Assembly (NCBI GenBank): GCA_031553315.1 | Contig: JAVBLT010000048.1 | Location: forward strand, 1 to 38,221 | Length of the DNA: 38,221 nt | Direction: 5' to 3' | Source of the DNA: JAVBLT01 sp031553315 | Lineage (GTDB): Bacteria; Verrucomicrobiota; Kiritimatiellia; RFP12; DVOR01 | Shown here: positions 22,610-33,594 of the stretch, one piece after another | Numbering within the stretch: position 1 is the stretch's first letter | How the letters are laid out: every line of letters begins with the position of its first letter | Position numbers and translations under genes: made by a program | The notes under the pieces: generated by a model | Seen by the model: the letters and a program-made list of their open reading frames with translations, nothing else | What the model was told of the DNA's origin: nothing | Databases searched by the model: none

Positions 22610-22943
22610 GGTCGCCTCCTCCGATGAGCGCCACGCCGGCCATGATCAGCCCGATTCCCGCAAGCTGCCCCGGCGAACAGCGTTCGCCCAAAAAGACCGC
22701 GCCCAGCACGGTGGAAAACACATAGGAAAAGGCGAGCATCGGGTGGATCACCGAGAAGCGGCCGTAGCGGAAGGCGACCATCATGAGCACCGCCCCGATG
22801 CCGTAGCACGCGCACCCGACGGCCAGCATCGCCGGGCCGTTGATTTTCCACAGCAATTGCCCGACCGCCACCATCAGGGAGGAGGCGATCATGAGCAGGA
22901 TGCCGCGGCCGTTGAGCGTGAGCGATTGAAGAACCGGGTGCAT
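22602..22943 (-). CDS. Small DMT/EamA-type transporter subunit (ArnE/ArnF-like), first of a pair
   Basis: A 113-aa protein with four predicted membrane helices (about 13-30, 36-58, 65-85 and 93-110). SYVFSTVLGAVFLGERCSP is the classic EamA/SMR pattern ending with the conserved GE. It is related to the next gene but clearly diverged, as expected of a heterodimer. It starts 10 nt after the glycyl-tRNA synthetase stop and overlaps the second subunit by 8 nt, so it belongs to the gyrA-glyQS transcription unit. An antisense topology pair (one subunit in, one out) is plausible but not determined. Confidence 0.8.
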   Translation of the reverse strand: MHPVLQSLTLNGRGILLMIASSLMVAVGQLLWKINGPAMLAVGCACYGIGAVLMMVAFRYGRFSVIHPMLAFSYVFSTVLGAVFLGERCSPGQLAGIGLIMAGVALIGGGDRE

Positions 22944-22953
22944 GAAGGGGGGG

Positions 22954-24693
22954 TTAATCCAACAGGTCGAGGAGTTTGGCGCGGAGGGCTTCCACGGAGA
23001 TGCGCTCCTGGGCCATGGTGTCGCGGTCGCGGAGGGTCACGGTGCCGTCGTCGAGGGTCTGGAAGTCGACCGTCACGCAGAAGGGGGTGCCGGCTTCGTC
23101 CTGGCGGCGGTAGCGGCGGCCGATGGCGCCGGATTCATCCCAGAACACGTTCCAGTGGCGGCGGAGGCCTTTGAAGATTTCGCGGGCTTTGGCGTAGAGC
23201 TCGGGCTTGTTTTTCACGAGCGGGAACACGGCCACTTTGATCGGGGCGATGAGGGGGCTGAAGCGGAGCACGGTGCGGGTTTCGCTGTTGCCCTTGTCGT
23301 CGGTCACGGTTTCTTCGGCGTAGGCGTTGCAGAGCATGGCCAGGGCCATGCGGTCGACGCCGGCGGAGGGTTCGATCACGTGGGGGATGTATTTGCCTTC
23401 GAAGAGTTTATCGATGAAGGCGTTGGCGGCTTCGGCGGTTTTGCCGCGGGCGGCCCAGTCGGCCGCGATTTTGGCGCGGCGGGCGGCGCGGTCTTCTTCG
23501 GTCATGGCTTTGACGGCGAGCTTGAGGGGTTCGTCGAAGAGATCCATGGCTTTGCCGGAGTGTTTGCAATGCTGGGTGAGGTCGAAATCGGAGCGGGCGG
23601 CGATGCCTTCAAGCTCCTGCACGCCGAAGGGGAAGCGGTATTGGATGTCGACGCAGGCTCGGGCGTAGTGGGCGAGCTCGTCGGCGGTTTGCCAGTATTC
23701 CACGAAGCTGGTTTCGGGCAGGCCGTTTTTGACGAGCCATTTCTTGCGCTGGTCGACCCAGTAGGCGTGCCAGCATTCCCAGCCCCAGTTGGCTCCGGGC
23801 TCGGAGAGGTCGGTCTCCGGGGTGAGCTTTTCGACGTTGCCGCAGAGGATTTCGACGGCTTCGTCGGGCTTGATGAAGAATTCGAGCTCCATCTGTTCAA
23901 ACTCGCGCGAGCGGAAGATGTAGTTGCGGGGGGTCACTTCGTTGCGGAAGGATTTTCCGACCTGGGCGATGCCGAAGGGGGCGGCCTGGCGGCTGGTGGA
24001 GACCACGTTGAGGAATTGGGCGAAGATGGCCTGCGCGGTTTCGGGGCGGAGGTAGGCGGCGTTGGCCGGGTCGTCGATGGGGCCGACGACGGTGCGGAAC
24101 ATCAGGTTGAAGGGGCGGGGTTCCGTCATTTCGCCGCCGCAGTGAGGGCAGGGGAGCTCCACGCCGGAGAGAAGGGTGTAGAGGGTGCGGGCGTCGGCGC
24201 AGGCGGCGAGCTTTTCGAAGATTTCGGGAAGCCGGGTTTCGGCCTGGGCCACGGCGAGAAGGTTGGGCGCGAGGGCGCGGCCGCGGCCTTTGCACCAGTT
24301 GGCGGTTTTGCCGGCGTCGCCCAGGAGGGGCTCAAGGGCGGCGAAGATGTCGCTCTCGCCGAAGATGTCCCAGATCTGGTCGGCGCGCACGAGCTTTTTG
24401 CATGCTTTGCACATGCTCATGGGGTCGGCGAAGGTGTCGAGGTGGCCGGAGGCTTTCCAGATGGAGGGGTGCATGATGATGGAGGCGTCGAGCCCTTCCA
24501 CGTCTTCGCGGAGGCGGACGGTTTCCTTCCACCAGGAATCTTTAATGTTTTTTTTGAGCTCGCAGCCCAGGGGGCCGTAATCCCAGAAACCGGCGAATCC
24601 GCCGTAGATTTCGGAGCTTTGAAAGATGAAACCGCGGCGCTTGCACAGGGAGACGAGCGCATCGAGCGAGCTTTTGTTGTCGGAGTTTTCCAT
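22954..24693 (-). CDS. glyQS: Glycyl-tRNA synthetase, alpha2 type
   Basis: A 579-aa class II GlyRS of the dimeric (alpha2) type found in archaea, eukaryotes and some bacteria, not the alpha2beta2 type. Motif 1 region: SSEIYGGFAGFWDYGPLG (27-44). Motif 2: GKSFRNEVTPRNYIFRSREF. Motif 3: PSAGVDRMALAML. AYLRPETAQAIF (213-224) belongs to the ATP/glycine pocket. Two CxxC knuckles, Cys95/Cys98 and Cys182/Cys185, could bind zinc. The anticodon-binding domain occupies the last 130 residues. The ATG at 24693 has AAGGA 5 nt upstream and follows the phosphoesterase stop by 8 nt, so it is co-transcribed with gyrA. Confidence 0.96.
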   Translation of the reverse strand: MENSDNKSSLDALVSLCKRRGFIFQSSEIYGGFAGFWDYGPLGCELKKNIKDSWWKETVRLREDVEGLDASIIMHPSIWKASGHLDTFADPMSMCKACKKLVRADQIWDIFGESDIFAALEPLLGDAGKTANWCKGRGRALAPNLLAVAQAETRLPEIFEKLAACADARTLYTLLSGVELPCPHCGGEMTEPRPFNLMFRTVVGPIDDPANAAYLRPETAQAIFAQFLNVVSTSRQAAPFGIAQVGKSFRNEVTPRNYIFRSREFEQMELEFFIKPDEAVEILCGNVEKLTPETDLSEPGANWGWECWHAYWVDQRKKWLVKNGLPETSFVEYWQTADELAHYARACVDIQYRFPFGVQELEGIAARSDFDLTQHCKHSGKAMDLFDEPLKLAVKAMTEEDRAARRAKIAADWAARGKTAEAANAFIDKLFEGKYIPHVIEPSAGVDRMALAMLCNAYAEETVTDDKGNSETRTVLRFSPLIAPIKVAVFPLVKNKPELYAKAREIFKGLRRHWNVFWDESGAIGRRYRRQDEAGTPFCVTVDFQTLDDGTVTLRDRDTMAQERISVEALRAKLLDLLD

Positions 24694-24701
24694 GGTGTTC
24701 C

Positions 24702-25415
24702 TTATCTGCCTTCAAGCGTCTTCACAAAAGGAAGGACGTCGTTGTAAATAAAATGACACTTTCCCTCGCGTTTGTCGAGATGGAAGTGTCCGCAAAACCA
24801 GCCTGTGTAGTGCCGGAGACGCGTCTCGATCGTTCCCAGCCACCTTTCGGTCGAATAGTCGACCGTTTTCGGATCCACGCCGTAGAGTTCGCGTTCTTTG
24901 GGGATGAACTTCAGGGGGCAGGTGTGGCTCAGCACGGCATCGACCTGCCAGTCGAGGGCGGCGAGGGTGGTTTCGGCGCAGGTTTTGATGGGTTCGGTGG
25001 GTTGTTCGTCGTCGAACCACGATTGGCGGTTGAGAAGCCGCGAGAACTTGTCGATCGAATAGGCTCCGCCGATGACGAGCGTGCGGCGGCCTTCAAGGAG
25101 AAAGCTTGTGCCGTCGACGGGGAAGAGGATGTTGGGGTAGCGCGGCTCGGCGAGCACGGGACCGGCGCAGAAGCTGCGGGCCTCGTAGGAGGGGATGTGG
25201 GAGGGGCGGATCTCGTGGTTCCCGTGCACGCAGAAGAGCGTGATGGGGAGCTGGGCGAGATGCTGTTTGAGGACCACGTCTCGCCCGTCGCGGTAATAAT
25301 TGATGCCGCAGTCGCCGAGCACCACGAGGATATCGTCGCGCGACGTCCGCCTGATTCTGCAAAAGGCGTCGATCGACGTGAAGTCAGCATGTTTATCGCC
25401 GGTGATGTAGACCAC
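24702..25415 (-). CDS. Calcineurin-like metallophosphoesterase
   Basis: A 237-aa protein with the complete metallophosphoesterase signature: Asp7-x-His9 (GDKH), GDCG with Asp35, GNHE with Asn66-His67, a later His in LSHTCPL and the final GHFH. It should be a two-metal cytoplasmic phosphoesterase; whether it cleaves proteins, nucleotides or nucleic acid is not readable. It starts with GTG at 25415, 20 nt after the gyrA stop, with no clear ribosome site, so its translation may depend on ribosomes leaving gyrA. It sits between gyrA and glyQS in one transcription unit, with no obvious functional link to either. Confidence 0.85.
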   Translation of the reverse strand: MVYITGDKHADFTSIDAFCRIRRTSRDDILVVLGDCGINYYRDGRDVVLKQHLAQLPITLFCVHGNHEIRPSHIPSYEARSFCAGPVLAEPRYPNILFPVDGTSFLLEGRRTLVIGGAYSIDKFSRLLNRQSWFDDEQPTEPIKTCAETTLAALDWQVDAVLSHTCPLKFIPKERELYGVDPKTVDYSTERWLGTIETRLRHYTGWFCGHFHLDKREGKCHFIYNDVLPFVKTLEGR

Positions 25416-25435
25416 GCGAGAGGGCCCGTGACGGG

Positions 25436-27985
<2,550 letters not shown>

Positions 27986-28012
27986 GGCAAATCCTTTCGC
28001 AAACGGTTCGAC

Positions 28013-28042
28013 AGCATAGCACAAGACGTCGAAAAAAGCCAA
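28013..28042 (-). promoter_or_regulatory. Candidate promoter of gyrA
   Basis: Minus strand: TTGGCT (28042-28037), 18-bp spacer, TATGCT (28018-28013). It would give a leader of about 22 nt with the AAAGGAT ribosome site. It is the only promoter in this window with an 18-bp spacer. Confidence 0.5.
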
Positions 28043-28146
28043 TCAAAAGGATTGTGATGCGTAATAATCGCGATTTGCAATACGAGATGCACCATTCATC
28101 CCAAGGAGGGTTCAAGGAGAATGAATGCGCGCATAAAAAATACACC

Positions 28147-28923
28147 TCACAGTGTGGAGGCGGGGTCGGGTTCAATGCGGATGGGGTCTGCGGCGGGGTC
28201 TGAGGAGATCCATTCGATGCGGATCCGGCCGCGGGCCTCGGCGTTGCCTTTGCCGGTGCGCAGCGCGGTTTCGAGGGCGGTGGCCCATTCGGGGGATCGG
28301 CGAAGGGGGCGTTGGCGGAGAATGTGAACGGGGCGGCCGGAGGCATCGAGCTCCACGGCGAATTCAATCTGGCCGGAGGTCGCGGGAGGGGTGTTGGAGG
28401 GGAGGGTGAAGGTGAAGCCTGCGGCTTGAAGGGCGGCGGGAAGGGTCACGCGGCAACGCTCGGAGGCGGGTGGGGGTGAAGGGGGGGGCGGATCGGGGGG
28501 GGGGAGGCAGCCGGGAAGGCGGATCTCGGGAGGCGTGAAGGGCTGGAGCGGCGGGGTGGAGAGGGCGCTGCCGAGTGTGTAGTCGGGGGAGGTGTAGGGC
28601 GGCGGGGGGAGCTTGCGGGCGGTGAAGGCGGTGTCGGTCTCCAGCCTGTCGCGCCGGTGGCCGAGGCTGACGAGGTGCGGGCGGAGCAGGCGAACGGCCA
28701 CGCTGTTGGTGAAGGCTCCTTCGGGGGAGCTGTAGTAGGCGATGGTGGCGGCGGGGAGGGCGGGTGGGTTCGGGCGGGGCCGGGGAATGTTGGCGGCGAG
28801 GCGGGGAATGCGCAGCCAGAGGAAGCCTTGCAGGAGGAGGATGAGCACCGCGGGCCACCAGAAGGTGAAGGCTTTGCGGCGGCGGGAGCGTTTGCGCCGG
28901 GTATAGTGGCGGGGTTCGGGCAT
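28147..28923 (-). CDS. tonB: TonB-like energy-transducing protein
   Basis: A 258-aa protein shaped like TonB. It has a very basic cytoplasmic start (residues 1-18, RRKRSRRRK), one membrane helix (about 20-38) and a periplasmic part with proline-rich stretches (around 108-165, including PPPDPPPPSPPP). The last 80 residues are a domain with GQIEFAVELDASGRPVHIL and RGRIRIEW, the pattern of TonB C-terminal domains. It lies 7 nt after exbD, in the ExbB-ExbD-TonB order. TonB carries the ExbB/ExbD proton-motive signal to outer-membrane receptors. The proline region has short PPP runs instead of the classic EP/KP repeats. The ATG at 28923 is preferred over an upstream start inside exbD. A TolA-like role is the main alternative. 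Confidence 0.75.
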   Translation of the reverse strand: MPEPRHYTRRKRSRRRKAFTFWWPAVLILLLQGFLWLRIPRLAANIPRPRPNPPALPAATIAYYSSPEGAFTNSVAVRLLRPHLVSLGHRRDRLETDTAFTARKLPPPPYTSPDYTLGSALSTPPLQPFTPPEIRLPGCLPPPDPPPPSPPPASERCRVTLPAALQAAGFTFTLPSNTPPATSGQIEFAVELDASGRPVHILRQRPLRRSPEWATALETALRTGKGNAEARGRIRIEWISSDPAADPIRIEPDPASTL

Positions 28924-28930
28924 GAGGAAC

Positions 28931-29431
28931 TCAGCGGGGTTTTTCAACGAGGTTGATCTGCTGAATGCCGGCATCGCGCAGGCGGTTGATCCAGCGGGAG
29001 GTTTCGGCCATCGGCACGCTGCCGTCGATCAGAAGGTTCAGGGTGCGGGTGTTGGCATCGGCGGCGAGGGAGCGGATGGATTCGCCGAGGCGGTCGAGCT
29101 GGTCGGGGCGGAGGGAGGAGTAGCGTTCGTCGTCGAGGAAAAGGAGCGTTTCGCGGATGCCGTCGGGGGAGTTGACGGGCTGGACGATGGCAATGAGGCC
29201 GCTTTGAAGGTGGCCTTCGGTGAAGGGCGCCTGGGGCAGATCCACGAAGCGCCCCGGCAGGAGGATGGTGTGGTTGAGCAGGGCAATGAAGATGAGGGCG
29301 ATGACGGCGGCATCAATCCACGGCAGGGCGGCGAAGAGCCCCTGCGTTGCGGAGTTGCCGGGCCAGGGAATGCCGCCGGTAAAACGGCGGGGCCTGAGGA
29401 TGGACGTGGCGGGCGGTGGATTATTCGCCAT
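28931..29431 (-). CDS. exbD: ExbD/TolR-type proton-channel subunit
   Basis: A 166-aa protein with a cytoplasmic start of about 33 residues, one membrane helix (about 34-53) carrying Asp40 (LPWIDAAVIALIF) at the position of the essential ExbD/TolR aspartate, and a periplasmic domain. The end of that domain, LNLLIDGSVPMAETSRWINRLRDAGIQQINLV, matches the ExbD/TolR fold. Its ATG lies inside the end of exbB (11-nt overlap), and the tonB-like gene starts 7 nt after its stop. With ExbB it should form the proton-driven motor in the inner membrane. The length is slightly above the usual 140 aa because of the longer N-terminus. Confidence 0.88.
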   Translation of the reverse strand: MANNPPPATSILRPRRFTGGIPWPGNSATQGLFAALPWIDAAVIALIFIALLNHTILLPGRFVDLPQAPFTEGHLQSGLIAIVQPVNSPDGIRETLLFLDDERYSSLRPDQLDRLGESIRSLAADANTRTLNLLIDGSVPMAETSRWINRLRDAGIQQINLVEKPR

Positions 29432-30044
29432 TGGAATCCTCGCTGCGGGAGAGGTGGTCGAGGGTGAGAACGGCGGTGCTCTCCATATCGAGCATGAGGT
29501 TGTCGATGCGGAGCTTGAGGGCGTGGTGCATGGCGTGGCAGGCGGCGGCGGCGGCGAGGCCGGCGATGGTGCTGGAGAGGGCGCGGGAGAGGGGAAGCGC
29601 CACGAGGGCGGCATCGATCAGCGGTGCGCGGGCGGCGATTTCGCCAAGCGCCTGATAGGCGGCGGTAAGGGTGCCGATGAGGCCGAAAAGGGGGAATAGC
29701 TGGGCGAAAAGGCCGATTTGAGCCGCGCGGCGTTCCAGGCGGGAAAGCTCGGAATGGGCGGTGGCGTTGATGATTTCGATGAGGTTTTCGCGGTTTGAAG
29801 CGCGGTGGACGAGCGCTTCGCCCACGATGGCGGCGATGGGGCCGGGGGATTCTTCGCAGATCGCGATGGCTTCCTCGGTGTTGCCTTTGTCGAACACGGT
29901 GAAGACGCCTTGAATGAAATCCTGATAGTCAATGGCGATTTTGCGCAGGCGCAGGAGCCGGTCGAAAAAAAGGGCGGTGGCGCCCAGGGCAAGCAGGAGG
30001 ATGAAGACCATCATCCAGCCGCCTTGTTCAAGGAGAAAGCTCAT
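29421..30044 (-). CDS. exbB: ExbB/TolQ/MotA-family proton-channel subunit
   Basis: A 207-aa three-helix membrane protein. The first helix is near residues 8-27 and is followed by a cytoplasmic domain (30-105). The second helix carries FPLFGLIGTLTAAYQAL, and the third carries LSSTIAGLAAAAACHAMHHALKLRID, the conserved ExbB/TolQ pattern with the functional threonines. It starts with ATG overlapping the previous gene's stop as ATGA and ends 11 nt inside exbD, so translation is coupled through the whole set. It forms the stator around ExbD. ExbB is preferred over TolQ because no tolA/tolB/pal genes follow. Confidence 0.9.
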   Translation of the reverse strand: MSFLLEQGGWMMVFILLLALGATALFFDRLLRLRKIAIDYQDFIQGVFTVFDKGNTEEAIAICEESPGPIAAIVGEALVHRASNRENLIEIINATAHSELSRLERRAAQIGLFAQLFPLFGLIGTLTAAYQALGEIAARAPLIDAALVALPLSRALSSTIAGLAAAAACHAMHHALKLRIDNLMLDMESTAVLTLDHLSRSEDSNGE

Positions 30045-30367
30045 GCGGGGGTTCCTTTCGATCGCGCTTGGCAGACGTTTTCAATGGCTTCGCTGCGCCA
30101 GGCGCCGGGATAGCCGATGCACTGGCGGGGTTTGACGGGTTGCACGCGGCAACCGCTTTCAGGGGTGAGGAAAATGCAGGCGCCGCCGGGCTGTTCGGTG
30201 AGGATAAGACCGTTGCGGCCGGCGCGGAGCGTGGTGTAGAACTCGGTGAAGGTATAAATGTCGATCCCCAGGTGGCCGGCGATGCGCTCGGCTTCACCGG
30301 GGGCGAGGATCACCTGGCCGGGCACGCGGCAGCAGTTGCCGCAACGCTGGCAGGTGAAGGCCGTCAC
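30041..30367 (-). CDS. YkgJ-family cysteine-cluster protein
   Basis: A 108-aa protein with the compact start FTCQRCGNCCR (Cys6, 9, 12 and 13) and later cysteines in GGACIFL, SGCRVQP, PRQCIGYP and VCQA. This spacing marks the YkgJ/Fe-S or zinc-binding cysteine-cluster family (UPF0153-like), whose biochemical role is poorly known. It starts with GTG overlapping the thrC stop as GTGA and ends overlapping exbB as ATGA. No signal peptide or membrane helix is present. The link with an ExbB/ExbD/TonB module suggests, but does not show, a role in metal handling. Confidence 0.85.
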   Translation of the reverse strand: MTAFTCQRCGNCCRVPGQVILAPGEAERIAGHLGIDIYTFTEFYTTLRAGRNGLILTEQPGGACIFLTPESGCRVQPVKPRQCIGYPGAWRSEAIENVCQARSKGTPA

Positions 30368-31776
30368 GGCGCGTCCTTCGCGGCGAGCGCGGCGCCGACG
30401 GCGGCCTTGAGGGCTTCGGCATCGGCGGGCAGGGTGGCGACGCGGGGGGGAAGGTTGCGCAGGGCCTCCAGGATGGGGTGCGTGGGCGCGGCGCCTCCGG
30501 TGGCGTCGGCCACGGTCTGGGGGAACTTCGCGGGGTGGGCTGTGGCGAGGCAGATGACGGCAGTCCGGTCGTCGGGCTGGGGGTAGAGGGTTTGGGCGGC
30601 ACGCACGCCGATGGCGGTGTGGGGGTCGAGTGTGTAGCAGTGGTCGCAGGCGAAGCGGCGAATCGTTTCGGCCACGGTTTGGCTGTCGACGCGGATGGCG
30701 GTGAGGACGGGGTCTTCGACGGGTTTTCCTTCGGGGACGTCGGGCACGAGGCGGCCTTCGGTTGCGAAGGTTTTCATCCAGGCGGCGACGGTTTTGCCGT
30801 TGTTTTCGGCGCGGCAGTAGAGGTAGCGCTCGAAATTGCTGGCGACCTGGATATCCATCGAAGGGCTGGTGGTGGGGGCGGCGGCGCCGGGCGCATAGAC
30901 GCCGGTGGCGAAGAAACGGGTAAGAATGTCGTTTTCGTTGGTGGCGATGATGAGGCGCTCGACGGGCAGGCCCATGCGCCAGGCCGCATAGCCGGCGAAC
31001 ACATCGCCGAAGTTTCCGGTGGGCACGGCAAAGGCGAAGCGATTCTTGCCGGTGGCTTCACGGGCGCGGAAGGCGGCGTAGAAGTAGTAGACGATCTGGG
31101 CGAGGATGCGGGCCCAGTTGATGGAGTTGACGGCGCCGAGGTGGTGGGCATCGCGGAAAGGGTGGTCGTTGAAGAGGGCTTTGACCATGTTTTGGCAATC
31201 GTCGAAGGAGCCTTCCACGGCGAAGTTGTGCACGTTGGCATCGGGCACGGTGGTCATCTGGAGCTCCTGCATGGGGCTGACGCGGCCCTTGGGGTGCATC
31301 ACGAAGATATCGATGCCTTCGCGCCCGCGCACGCCGTCGATCGCGGCGCTTCCGGTGTCGCCGCTGGTTGCGGCCACGATGGCGAGGCGGCTTTTGTTTT
31401 GAGCGAGGAGGTATTCGAAGAGATTGCCGAGGAACTGGAGGGCCACGTCTTTAAACGCGAGCGTGGGGCCGTGCCAGAGTTCGAGGATCTGAAGGTCGCC
31501 GAGCTGAACGGAGGGGGTCACTTCGGGAGAGCGGAAGGTGTTGTAGCTTTTGCGGATCATCAGGCGCAGGTCGTCGGCGGGGATATCGTCGGCGTACAGG
31601 CGCATGATTTCGAAGGCGAGATCGGGATAGGAGAGCTTCGACCAGGCCTCAAGCGAGGCGGTCGCGCAGGGAAAGGTTTCAGGCATGAAGAGACCGCCGT
31701 CGCGGGCGAGCCCGGTCAGCACGGTTTCACGGAAAGAGAGGGGGGGCGTAGCGCCGCGTGTGCTTAAATAGTTCAT
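30364..31776 (-). CDS. thrC: Threonine synthase
   Basis: A 470-aa PLP enzyme converting O-phosphohomoserine to threonine. MNYLSTRG is the standard start of the long bacterial form. Lys109 in HGPTLAFKDVALQF is the Schiff-base lysine. AATSGDTGSAAI and FAVPTGNFGDVFAGY bind the cofactor phosphate. The protein is complete. The ATG at 31776 lacks a Shine-Dalgarno sequence. A TTGCGG-N17-TAAGAT promoter ends 6 nt upstream, so the transcript should begin at the ATG (leaderless). thrC leads the overlapping set with the YkgJ-type gene, exbB, exbD and the tonB-like gene. Confidence 0.96.
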   Translation of the reverse strand: MNYLSTRGATPPLSFRETVLTGLARDGGLFMPETFPCATASLEAWSKLSYPDLAFEIMRLYADDIPADDLRLMIRKSYNTFRSPEVTPSVQLGDLQILELWHGPTLAFKDVALQFLGNLFEYLLAQNKSRLAIVAATSGDTGSAAIDGVRGREGIDIFVMHPKGRVSPMQELQMTTVPDANVHNFAVEGSFDDCQNMVKALFNDHPFRDAHHLGAVNSINWARILAQIVYYFYAAFRAREATGKNRFAFAVPTGNFGDVFAGYAAWRMGLPVERLIIATNENDILTRFFATGVYAPGAAAPTTSPSMDIQVASNFERYLYCRAENNGKTVAAWMKTFATEGRLVPDVPEGKPVEDPVLTAIRVDSQTVAETIRRFACDHCYTLDPHTAIGVRAAQTLYPQPDDRTAVICLATAHPAKFPQTVADATGGAAPTHPILEALRNLPPRVATLPADAEALKAAVGAALAAKDAP

Positions 31777-31782
31777 GCCGAA

Positions 31783-31811
31783 ATCTTAGCACGACAACGC
31801 TCCGCCCGCAA
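31783..31811 (-). promoter_or_regulatory. Leaderless-type promoter of the thrC operon
   Basis: Minus strand: TTGCGG (31811-31806), 17-bp spacer, TAAGAT (31788-31783), then TTCGGC and the ATG at 31776. The geometry is identical to the acetyltransferase promoter, and no ribosome site precedes the start codon. Confidence 0.6.
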
Positions 31812-31856
31812 TCAGAATCACATGGAAATCATCCCGCGTGTTGCGCTATGAAATCG

Positions 31857-33566
31857 TCAAACCGTATAACGATGAGAAATTTCGCCGGTTGTCGATTCAT
31901 CCAGCGCGTGTTCGTAGGCCACGCGGCGCACCTTCATGGTCGATGTGCGGATCAACGGTTCAAAGCGCACCTCAACTTTGCGCGGGCGCTTGTAATCGGC
32001 AATTTCGCCGCAGCGTTTTGAGACGATTTCGCGCAAAAGCTCTTCAATGGCTTCGCGGCTGAGGTCTTTTCCGCCGTTGGCGGCTTTGAGTTCGTCGAGG
32101 TTGGGGGTCACGATGGCTCCGACCCGCTCGCCGGTTTCACCCGCTCCCGTGTAACCCAGCACAAGCACGTCGGCGATGCGCATATCGCGCTCAATGCACT
32201 GCTCGACCTCTTCGGGGTAGATGTTTTTGCCTTCGCGGTTGACGATGAGCGCCTTTTTCCGGCCGCGGATGGCGATGAGGCCGTCGGGGGTGACCTCGCA
32301 CAGGTCGCCGGTGCGGAACCAGCCGTCGTCAAACGCTTCGGCGGTGGCCTCGGGATTGTTGAAGTAGCCGAGCATCACATTGTCGCCCTTGACCTGAAGC
32401 TCGCCGATGCCTTGGTCGTTCGGGTCTTTGAGGCGCATGGTCATGCCGTGGATGAGGCGACCCACGAAACCGGGGTGGAAATCGTTCAGGCGGCCGTAGA
32501 CCACGCCGGGCGAACACTCGGTGATGCCGTAGCCTTCAATGATGGGAAAACCGATCGCGCGGAAATCCTTGAACACCTCGATCGGGCAAGGCGCGCCGCC
32601 CACGCCGAAAAAGCGGATTTTCCCGCCCATGCCGGCAATCACTTTTTTCGCCACAAGGCTCTTGAGGCCGATGGCGATGAGGAATTGCGCGAGACGGCTG
32701 GCCTTGATTTTGGGCATGATTTTTTCGTAGATTTTTTCCGCCATCAGCGGCACCGTCATCAACACGGTGGGCTTGAGCACCTTGAGATCGTCGGTCAGCG
32801 TTTTCAGCCCGCGGATGAAACACATCTGCGCGCCCAGGCGAAGGGGCATAAGGAAATTGGCGGTGAAGGAGTAGGCGTGAAAGAGCGGGAGCACAATCAT
32901 GAAATTGTCGTTTTTATTCAGCTCCACAATGTCATGCGCGGTGCTGTCGAGGTTGGCGCAAAAGTTTTTATGCGAGAGCATCGCGCCTTTCGGGCGGCCC
33001 GTGGTGCCCGATGTATACAAAATCGAAGCGATTTGCCCCGATTCGGGCAAATGGCGGGCGAACCACCCCTGGGCCGCGTCGCGCAGTTTGCCGGCCTTTT
33101 CGACCATCGATTCAAACGAATGGAAAAAGTCGGTTTCGGGGGGTATTTCCTCGCTCTCCTCGGCAACCAGCACCGCATGCCTCAAATCGGGCAACTGCGG
33201 CAACGCTTCCTGAACCAGCGCCTTGAGCTTGCTGCCGAGATAAATCACGGAAGCCTGTGAATCGCGCAAAATGTGAAGGATTTCGTTTATGTGCAGCTTC
33301 GGATCCATCGGCACGACCGTCACGCCGGCCGCGGCATGAGCCATGTAGATTTCCATCCACTGCGGGCAGTTTTCAAGCATCAGCGCCACGCGGTCGCGCA
33401 ACGGCTGCACGCCAAGCCCGGAGGCCGCCTCGGCAACCTGCGCCACGCGATCGTAAAAATCGCGGTAGGAGCGCGTCACCCACTGTTTGCGGCGGTAATA
33501 GGTCTGAAACGGAGCCTGAGGCATCGCGTTTACACAATTTTCCAAAAGCGTGCGAAGTGTTGGCAT
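31857..33566 (-). CDS. AMP-dependent acyl-CoA synthetase / acyl-ACP ligase (long-chain type)
   Basis: A 569-aa adenylate-forming enzyme that activates a carboxylic acid with ATP and usually joins it to CoA or ACP. The P-loop YTSGTTGRPKG is at 184-194. IIEGYGITECSP is the substrate/adenylate motif, DGWFRTGDLCEV holds the ribose-binding aspartate and GRKKALIVNREGKNIYPEEVE is the hinge. A catalytic lysine follows near the C-terminus (RTSTMKVRR). The pattern suits long-chain fatty acid ligases; the exact acid is not readable. The ATG at 33566 has AAAGGGA 5 nt upstream. It is a single-gene unit with a strong promoter, divergent from the GspG-like gene. Confidence 0.9.
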   Translation of the reverse strand: MPTLRTLLENCVNAMPQAPFQTYYRRKQWVTRSYRDFYDRVAQVAEAASGLGVQPLRDRVALMLENCPQWMEIYMAHAAAGVTVVPMDPKLHINEILHILRDSQASVIYLGSKLKALVQEALPQLPDLRHAVLVAEESEEIPPETDFFHSFESMVEKAGKLRDAAQGWFARHLPESGQIASILYTSGTTGRPKGAMLSHKNFCANLDSTAHDIVELNKNDNFMIVLPLFHAYSFTANFLMPLRLGAQMCFIRGLKTLTDDLKVLKPTVLMTVPLMAEKIYEKIMPKIKASRLAQFLIAIGLKSLVAKKVIAGMGGKIRFFGVGGAPCPIEVFKDFRAIGFPIIEGYGITECSPGVVYGRLNDFHPGFVGRLIHGMTMRLKDPNDQGIGELQVKGDNVMLGYFNNPEATAEAFDDGWFRTGDLCEVTPDGLIAIRGRKKALIVNREGKNIYPEEVEQCIERDMRIADVLVLGYTGAGETGERVGAIVTPNLDELKAANGGKDLSREAIEELLREIVSKRCGEIADYKRPRKVEVRFEPLIRTSTMKVRRVAYEHALDESTTGEISHRYTV

Positions 33567-33594
33567 AAAGTCCCTTTCAATGCAACAAGGAGCC

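Noticed and set aside
22942..24747. A 601-codon open frame on the plus strand opposite glyQS
   Set aside because: The minus strand encodes a complete GlyRS with all three class II motifs, and the plus frame shows only biased composition.
28043..28146. Short palindromes in the gap between the tonB-like gene and gyrA (ATGCGCGCAT, AATCGCGATT)
   Set aside because: They are short self-complementary words in GC-rich DNA. They have no T-run on the right strand and no repeat elsewhere in the window.
28147..31776. The ExbB/ExbD/TonB set as a Tol-Pal system
   Set aside because: No tolB, pal or ybgF follows, and the third protein has a proline-rich region and a TonB-type C-terminus, not a long TolA helix.
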